From Roseomonas gilardii subsp. gilardii (GTDB taxonomy: Bacteria; Pseudomonadota; Alphaproteobacteria; Acetobacterales; Acetobacteraceae): a stretch of DNA of 64,000 bases. Every line of letters begins with the position of its first letter. The first letter of the stretch is position 1. The notes under the pieces were generated by a model, which was given only the letters and a program-made list of their open reading frames with translations, was not told the DNA's origin and did not search any database. The position numbers were made by a program, and so were the translations under genes. The stretch lies in NCBI RefSeq assembly GCF_023078375.1, contig NZ_CP095555.1, positions 248,001 to 312,000 on the forward strand. The letters run 5' to 3'. Shown piece by piece: positions 59,604 to 64,000 of this stretch.

Positions 59604-59613
59604 CGGCAGGGTG

Positions 59614-60324
59614 TCAGGCAAGGCTGCGTTCCCGCCAGCCCTGCGGCTGCTCCGGGGCATGGGGGCGGTGCGACCGGCCATCCAGCCAGGCGAGGAAGCG
59701 GGGAAGCAGCTCGGCGAAGTCGCGGAAGGGCTGGTGCGCGATGCCCTCGGCCTCGCAATGGGCGATCAGGCGGCTCTTGGCGAAGACAAACTCCGCCTCG
59801 CCCGCGGCACAGAAATCGGAGCGCCCGTCGCCGATCAGCAGCCCCGGCCGGACTGCCGGGGCGGTGAAGCGGGCACATTTGCAGTGACCGGACGCGGCCC
59901 GGCATTCCGCGCGGGCATGGGGAAAGCGCAGCACCCAGCGATCCGCCCCCGCCTGCTCCAGCCGGTTGGCCAGCACCGGCAGGTCGCCCAGCCCCGCCCG
60001 GCGCAGCACGCCGGACACCACATGGTCCAGCCCGTCGGACAGCACTGTCACCGGCAGGCCCCGCGCCCGGCAGAAGGCCACGAAGTCCGGCACGCCGGGA
60101 TCGATCCGCAACGAGGCGATGAAGCCTTCCATCGCCTCCGGCGTCAGGCGCAGCAGCTCCACCTGCCGCCGCAGGCATTCGCGTGAGCCGATCGCGCCGC
60201 GCAGCCATTCGGCCTCGACATCCAGCCAAGCCGGTTCAGCGAAGCGTTCCAGCAGGAGATCGGTCGTATCCTGAAGGGAGATCGTGCCGTCGAAATCGAT
60301 ATGGACCTGGAACTCTGCGGACAC
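59614..60324 (-). CDS. HAD-IB phosphatase, MtnX/SerB-like
   Basis: The 236-residue protein has HAD motif I as HIDFDGTIS (nucleophile Asp10, acid Asp12), motif II in VTVLSDGLDHVV and motif IV as IGDGRSDFCAA. The sequence is closest to MtnX-like HAD-IB phosphatases, but no methionine-salvage genes are nearby, so another phospho-ester is likely. The start is GTG at 60324 with GAGG nine bases before. It is the first gene after the leftward sigma-54 promoter. Confidence 0.87.
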   Translation of the reverse strand: MSAEFQVHIDFDGTISLQDTTDLLLERFAEPAWLDVEAEWLRGAIGSRECLRRQVELLRLTPEAMEGFIASLRIDPGVPDFVAFCRARGLPVTVLSDGLDHVVSGVLRRAGLGDLPVLANRLEQAGADRWVLRFPHARAECRAASGHCKCARFTAPAVRPGLLIGDGRSDFCAAGEAEFVFAKSRLIAHCEAEGIAHQPFRDFAELLPRFLAWLDGRSHRPHAPEQPQGWRERSLA

Positions 60325-60360
60325 CGTGCTGGCCTCATCAAGGGCGGATGTGATCGCCAG

Positions 60361-60376
60361 CGCAAGGCGCGTGCCA
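60361..60376 (-). promoter_or_regulatory. Sigma-54 (-24/-12) promoter for the minus-strand operon
   Basis: Read leftward, the sequence is TGGCACG-CGCC-TTGCG, matching the sigma-54 consensus TGGCACG-N4-TTGC exactly. GG (60375-60374) and GC (60363-60362) are ten bases apart, as required. Initiation would fall near 60350, about 26 bases before the GTG of the HAD gene. The operon encodes a GAFTGA-containing activator, which supports the call. A single chance match is possible but the position is ideal. Confidence 0.8.
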
Positions 60377-60459
60377 CCGGGCCCGCGGCGGGTCAGGAGA
60401 GGGAAAAGCGGCCTCCCACCTGCGGAATCCAGGGGATGGGGAACCGGATCGCCCCGGCT

Positions 60460-60484
60460 GGAAGCTACAAATTTTGTAGCTTCC
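60460..60484. promoter_or_regulatory. Perfect 25-bp palindrome, likely activator site
   Basis: Arms ggaagctacaaa and tttgtagcttcc are exact inverted complements around a single T. The site lies about 85-110 bases upstream of the leftward sigma-54 promoter and about 137-160 upstream of the rightward candidate. That is the usual range for NtrC-type enhancer sites. Its AT-rich core stands out in this GC-rich DNA. Binding by the cluster's own response regulator is inferred. Confidence 0.65.
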
Positions 60485-60535
60485 CCCGGAATGCCGGGGC
60501 CGACAGCCTCCGGATCTGGTGATCATCCGATCCGG
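60485..60535. promoter_or_regulatory. Two further inverted repeats in the divergent region
   Basis: A short hairpin ccccgg-AATG-ccgggg (60484-60499) is followed by ccggatc-N12-gatccgg (60510-60535). The second could be another protein-binding site next to the 25-bp palindrome. Neither has a T tract. The rest of 60325-60733 shows no coding signal. Confidence 0.35.
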
Positions 60536-60620
60536 GGCGGCACCCCCTTCATCGGCAAAAGCAAGCCTAATCAGTCCATTGCCCCCGCGTGGTCCGATTG
60601 CCTGTCGCTCACCCGCCCGG

Positions 60621-60637
60621 TTGGAACGGCGCCTGCA
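60621..60637 (+). promoter_or_regulatory. Candidate sigma-54 promoter for the aminotransferase operon
   Basis: TTGGAACG-GCGC-CTGCA has GG (60623-60624) and GC (60635-60636) ten bases apart and differs from the sigma-54 consensus at two positions. It lies about 97 bases before the aminotransferase ATG. Weaker than the leftward promoter, but the pair around one palindrome is suggestive of coordinated divergent control. Confidence 0.45.
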
Positions 60638-60733
60638 ATGCCTCCCGCCACCGGCCTGCCGGTCCCGTGCCCCCCGGTGGCCCGGCGACCCCGGAGGCGC
60701 GGCAGATCGGTATTCGTCGAGACACGAGGCATC

Positions 60734-62077
60734 ATGACCCTCCGCTACCAGAACCCGGAACGCAGCCGGACCAGCGCCACCCTGTTCGCCAAGGCCAGCG
60801 AAGTGATCCCCGGGGGCGTCAACAGCACCGCCCGCGCCACCTGGTCGGGCTGGGACCCCTATCCGCTCTTCATCTCGCACGGCACCGGCGCGCGCCTGAC
60901 CGATGTCGATGGCAACGAGTATATCGACTACCTGCTCGGCCTCGGCCCGATGCTGCTCGGCCACCGGCCGCCGCGCGTGACCCAGGCGGTGGTGGACTGC
61001 ATCCAGGAGCGTGGCACGGTCTTCGCCTTGCCCGCGGCGGAGGAGACCGACCTCGCCCGCAAGATCATCGCCGCCATCCCGAGCGTGGAGCAGGTCCGCC
61101 TCTGCAACACCGGGACCGAGGCGGTGCTCTACACCGTGCGCCTCGCCCGCGCCTTCACCGGCCGGCGCAAGGTGGTGCGCTTCGAGGGCATGTATCATGG
61201 CTTCTCCGACGGCGTTTACTGGAGCAAGCACCCGGATCTGGGCCGCGCCGGCCCCGACGCCGCGCCGCGCCCGGTGCCGCAGGGCCCCGGCATGCCGGCG
61301 GGCATCGACCAGTCCCTGATCATCCTCCCCTGGAACGACATCCGGGCGCTGCGGGAGGTGCTGGAGCGTGAGGGCGACGACATCGCCGCCGTGCTGACCG
61401 AGCCGGTGATGTGCAACACGGGCTGCATCCTGCCTGAGCCGGGCTATCTGGAGGCGATGCGCGACCTGACGCGCAAGCATGGCGTGCTGCTGATCTTCGA
61501 CGAGGTCATCACCGGCTTCCGCATCGGCCTCGCCGGTGCCCAGGGGCATTATGGCATCACGCCGGACCTGTCGGTCTTCGCCAAGGGGCTCGGCGGCGGC
61601 TTCCCCGTGGCGGCCATGGGCGGGCGGCGCGACATCATGGCGCTGGTGGCCGAGGGGCGGGTCTCCATCGCCGGCACCTACAACGCCAATGCCATCGCCG
61701 TGGCGGCGGCGAATGCGGCGCTGGACGAGCTGGCCCAGCCCGGCATGTACGAGCGCCTCTACCGCGTCTCCGACCGGCTGCGGGAAGGGTTGCAGCGCCT
61801 CGTGCACGACCTGCGCGCCCCGGCCCATGTCGTCGGCCTCGGCCCGGTCTTCCAGCTCTGGTTCTCGCGCGAGCCTATCCGCAACTACCGCGACGCGGCC
61901 CGGCATGCCGACCACGGTGCCTTCCGCCACTGGTGGGAAGGGATGCTGGAGCGCGGCGTGCTGTTCCACCCTGGCGCCTACGAGAATCTCTTCGTCTCCT
62001 TCGCCCATACGGAGGAGGATGTGGACCGCACGCTGGAGGCCGCCGAGGCCACGCTGCGCGAGATGCTGGTGGCCTGA
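60734..62077 (+). CDS. Class III PLP aminotransferase, glutamate-1-semialdehyde-aminomutase-like
   Basis: The 447-residue enzyme resembles GSA aminomutase and related class III transaminases. It has GGVNSTAR at the N-terminus, NTGTEAVLYTVRLARAFTGR (phosphate binding), MYHGFSDGVYW, LLIFDEVITGFR and the PLP lysine at about 284 (SVFAKGLGGGFP). It is unlikely to be HemL itself: GTEAVLYTVRLAR replaces the usual GSEAxMxAxRxAR and the context is not haem synthesis. It probably installs an amine on a carbonyl intermediate. A strong hairpin follows its stop. Confidence 0.88.
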   Translation: MTLRYQNPERSRTSATLFAKASEVIPGGVNSTARATWSGWDPYPLFISHGTGARLTDVDGNEYIDYLLGLGPMLLGHRPPRVTQAVVDCIQERGTVFALPAAEETDLARKIIAAIPSVEQVRLCNTGTEAVLYTVRLARAFTGRRKVVRFEGMYHGFSDGVYWSKHPDLGRAGPDAAPRPVPQGPGMPAGIDQSLIILPWNDIRALREVLEREGDDIAAVLTEPVMCNTGCILPEPGYLEAMRDLTRKHGVLLIFDEVITGFRIGLAGAQGHYGITPDLSVFAKGLGGGFPVAAMGGRRDIMALVAEGRVSIAGTYNANAIAVAAANAALDELAQPGMYERLYRVSDRLREGLQRLVHDLRAPAHVVGLGPVFQLWFSREPIRNYRDAARHADHGAFRHWWEGMLERGVLFHPGAYENLFVSFAHTEEDVDRTLEAAEATLREMLVA

Positions 62078-62097
62078 ACAACGGCCTGGTTTCTGAC

Positions 62098-62137
62098 GCC
62101 ACGGGCGGCGGGGCGGCAGCGCCCCGCCGCCCGTGGC
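62098..62137 (+). terminator. Perfect 18-bp-stem hairpin between aminotransferase and SMR genes
   Basis: The arms gccacgggcggcggggcg and its exact complement flank a GCAG loop. The hairpin starts 20 bases after the aminotransferase stop and ends 34 bases before the next ATG. There is no T tract after it, so it may be a Rho-independent-like attenuator, a 3'-end stabiliser or an mRNA processing site. It would uncouple expression of the enzyme from the transporter genes. Confidence 0.6.
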
Positions 62138-62171
62138 ATGGCGCGGCACGTGGCCGGCACGGAGTTTCCCC

Positions 62172-62522
62172 ATGTCCCCGGTGGTCCTCACCTTCTGGAT
62201 GCTCAACATCCTGCTCGACACGGGCGGGCAGCTTGCCTTCAAGGCGGCCGCCCGCACCGGCGGCGAGGGCATGGCGCGCTGGCGGGCGATGGCGGCGCGG
62301 CCCTGGCTATGGCTCGGCCTCGGCTGCTACGTGGCCGAGTTCGTGGTCTGGCTCGCCTTCCTGTCCCTCGTGCCGCTCTCGGACGGCGTGCTGCTGGGTT
62401 CGGTGAACATCATCGCCATCATGATCGCCGGCCGTTTCCTGTTCGGTGAGGCACTGACCCGGCTGCGGGTGGCGGGCATCCTGCTCGTCGCCTTCGGGGT
62501 GGCCGTGGTGGGGATCGGCTGA
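62172..62522 (+). CDS. EmrE/EamA-like half-transporter 1 (ArnE/ArnF type)
   Basis: The 116-residue protein has four membrane helices of the SMR/DMT type. The N-terminus is TFWMLNILLDTGGQLAFKAA, and LVPLSDGVLLGSVNIIAIM and GEALTRLRVAGILLVAFGVA follow. The DTxxQxxFK pattern in helix 1 resembles ArnE/ArnF, which flip an amino-sugar lipid across the membrane. It overlaps the second half-transporter by one base (TGATG). Such pairs usually work as heterodimers. Confidence 0.82.
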   Translation: MSPVVLTFWMLNILLDTGGQLAFKAAARTGGEGMARWRAMAARPWLWLGLGCYVAEFVVWLAFLSLVPLSDGVLLGSVNIIAIMIAGRFLFGEALTRLRVAGILLVAFGVAVVGIG

Positions 62523-62983
62523 TGCGGCGTTTCTACCTGCTGGGCTTCCTGCTGCTGCTCTCCTTCGACGCCCTGGCGCAGATCAGCTTCAAGTACGCCG
62601 CCAACGGCGCGCTGCCGGTGACGGCCGACCTCGCCTGGCTGGGCCGGGTCCTGGCGCAGCCCTGGGTCTATGTCGCGCTGTGCGGCTATCTCGGCGCCTT
62701 CTTCACCTGGATGGCCCTGCTGCGGCACGCGCCGATCGGCCCCGCCTTCGCCGCCTCGCATCTGGAGGTGCTGCTGGTGATGGTGCTCGCCGTGCCGCTG
62801 TTCGGCGAGCACCTGGGCTGGGCGCAGCTCCTCGGCGGCGCGGCGATCCTGGCCGGGATCGTCTGCCTGGCCCTGAGCGAGACGGATGAGCCCGGGGCCG
62901 AAGCGCCGGCTGCCGCCACGCCTGTGCCGCAGCGGGGCGGGATACCGGCCGGGGCGCCGCTTCCCGGCACCTTGCCGGGATGA
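62522..62983 (+). CDS. EmrE/EamA-like half-transporter 2 (ArnE/ArnF type)
   Basis: The 153-residue partner has four helices (about 1-110). FLLLLSFDALAQISFKYAAN in helix 1 has the same D-x-x-x-Q-x-x-FK pattern, and FGEHLGWAQLLGGAAILAGI is in helix 4. A Pro/Ala-rich soluble tail of about 40 residues follows, which is unusual for SMR proteins. That tail is the part overlapped by the DegT gene. Confidence 0.82.
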   Translation: MRRFYLLGFLLLLSFDALAQISFKYAANGALPVTADLAWLGRVLAQPWVYVALCGYLGAFFTWMALLRHAPIGPAFAASHLEVLLVMVLAVPLFGEHLGWAQLLGGAAILAGIVCLALSETDEPGAEAPAAATPVPQRGGIPAGAPLPGTLPG

Positions 62984-64000
62984 CTCTCCCCACCCCCGGC
63001 TCCCCCGCTGGCGGGAACTGCCGCCGACCGCCGGCCTGCCGCTGCTCTGGCGCGACCTGCGCCCGGGCGGCGACGCGAAGGAGATGGAGGTGGCGCTGGC
63101 GGATTTCCTCGGCGTGGAGGAGACGCTGCTCACCTGCTCCGGCACGGCGGCGCTGATGGTGGCGTTGCGGACGCTGATGGCGCTCAGCCCGCGGCGGCGC
63201 GTGGTGGTGCCGGGCTTCACCTGCCCGCTGGTGGCCATCGCCATTCATGCGCTGGGGCTGGAGGTCTGCCCCTGCGACACGCTCCCCGGTACGGCGGAGC
63301 TGGACCCCGCCAGCCTGGCGCCGCTCTGCGACGGGAACCTGCTGGCGGTGCTGCCCACCCATCTCGCCGGCCGGGTGGCCGCTCTGGACGCGGTGCTGGC
63401 CCTGGCAGAGGGATGTGGCGCCTGGGTGATCGAGGATGCCGCTCAGGCGCTCGGGGCAAGGGCAGGGGGCCTGCCGGTCGGACTGAGGGGGCATATCGGC
63501 TTCTTCAGCCTGGCGGTCGGCAAGGGTCTGACGCTCTATGAGGGCGGCGTGCTGGTCAGCCGCGATCCGGCGCTGCGCCAGGGGCTGCGGGACAGCGCCA
63601 CCGCCATGCTGCGCCCCGACCGGTGGATGGAGGCCCGGCGCGGCCTGGAACTGCTGGGCTACGGGCTGCTCTACCATCCGCTGGGCCTGACCATGGCCTA
63701 TGGCCGGGGCCTGCGCCGCTCCCTGGGCGCCGGCGACATCGAGGCCGCGCTCGGCGACCGCTTTCCGACCGAGGTGCCGCTGCACCGTGTCGGCTCCTGG
63801 CGCCGGGCGGTGGGGCGCCGCGCCCTGGAACGGCTGCCGGCCTTCCTGGCGGCGACCCGGCGGCAAGGGCAGGACTTCGCCGCCCGGCTGGCCTCGTGCC
63901 CCGGCCTGCGGGTGCTGCGGGACCGCGCGGGGGAGCAGGGCACCTGGCCCGTCCTGGTGCTGGTGTTCGACCGTGCCCGGGATGCCGAGGCCGCGCTGGC
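62886..64000 (+). CDS. DegT/DnrJ/EryC1 aminotransferase, 3' end beyond the window
   Basis: The open frame runs to the window edge (about 371 codons). Motifs include LTCSGTAALMVALRTLMAL, VVPGFTCPLVAIAIHALGLE, VIEDAAQALGA and the PLP lysine region FSLAVGKGLTLYEGGV. These enzymes transaminate nucleotide or lipid-linked keto sugars, or in a subgroup other keto intermediates. The only in-frame ATG is 62886, which overlaps the previous gene by 98 bases. The conserved part begins at about 63008 (PRWRELPP), so the first 40 codons may be untranslated or a non-ATG start may be used. Confidence 0.82.
   Translation, partial: MSPGPKRRLPPRLCRSGAGYRPGRRFPAPCRDDSPHPRLPRWRELPPTAGLPLLWRDLRPGGDAKEMEVALADFLGVEETLLTCSGTAALMVALRTLMALSPRRRVVVPGFTCPLVAIAIHALGLEVCPCDTLPGTAELDPASLAPLCDGNLLAVLPTHLAGRVAALDAVLALAEGCGAWVIEDAAQALGARAGGLPVGLRGHIGFFSLAVGKGLTLYEGGVLVSRDPALRQGLRDSATAMLRPDRWMEARRGLELLGYGLLYHPLGLTMAYGRGLRRSLGAGDIEAALGDRFPTEVPLHRVGSWRRAVGRRALERLPAFLAATRRQGQDFAARLASCPGLRVLRDRAGEQGTWPVLVLVFDRARDAEAAL

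Noticed and set aside
59614-60324. Calling the HAD phosphatase mtnX
   Set aside because: No methionine-salvage gene (mtnA, mtnB, mtnW) is near; the context points to another substrate.
60734-62077. Calling the class III aminotransferase hemL
   Set aside because: The substrate-binding and phosphate motifs differ from true GSA aminomutases and the neighbourhood is not haem synthesis.

Overview
The window is about 70% GC, almost fully coding, and has an alphaproteobacterial flavour. It carries a CioAB-type quinol oxidase, Kdp, branched-chain ABC transporters beside HyuA/HyuB, LigAB, ACS-family MFS permeases and many ATGA-overlapping operons. This best fits Acetobacteraceae (Roseomonas-like), but no rRNA or marker gene is present, so the assignment is inference. 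I see no tRNA, rRNA, insertion sequence or CRISPR array.

Layout. 1-1229: 3' part of an FAD monooxygenase. 1427-8149: a MocR regulator with operator-like repeats on both sides, then a DUF983 protein, CioA/CioB, a DUF2474 peptide and a DHA2 exporter, then a secreted HbpS/GlcG-like protein. 8155-8660: fused relics of two dead genes. 8766-17819: LacI regulator and an eight-gene operon (sugar-type ABC importer, MGH1-like glycosidase, two amidohydrolases, Rieske ferredoxin). 17881-19266: a broken small membrane gene and a GntR regulator with two winged helices. 19333-27916: kdp locus (tiny ORF, kdpF, kdpA, frameshifted kdpB, kdpC; divergent kdpD, kdpE). 27934-29235: acetyltransferase and frameshifted TetR. 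29722-32276: MFS permease with LigA/LigB extradiol dioxygenase. 32778-41096: five-gene Liv-type ABC importer with hydantoinase/oxoprolinase A and B. 41171-46561: lactonase, MFS permease and aconitase on the minus strand. 46880-51399: cupin, Lrp regulator, diaminopropionate ammonia-lyase-like enzyme, M20 amidohydrolase and carbamoylase. 51407-53097: frameshifted beta-helix/membrane protein.

53272-64000 is the most interesting part. A six-gene minus-strand operon encodes a HAD-IB phosphatase, an arginase-fold protein, an alpha/beta hydrolase, a FemAB/GNAT-like acyltransferase, a sensor kinase and a sigma-54-dependent response regulator. It diverges from a plus-strand set: class III aminotransferase, two EmrE-like half-transporters and a DegT/DnrJ aminotransferase that runs off the window. 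The 409-bp divergent region holds a consensus sigma-54 promoter facing left, a weaker one facing right, and a perfect 25-bp palindrome between them. The cluster therefore looks like a self-contained sigma-54-regulated route for making and exporting an amino-modified, possibly lipid-linked, product. I do not recognise it as a characterised system.

Caveat: six apparent single-base frameshifts were found by joining reading frames (kdpB, TetR, the membrane protein, the sensor kinase twice, the small 2-TM gene). Most sit in G/C runs. They may be sequencing errors or real decay; reads would decide.
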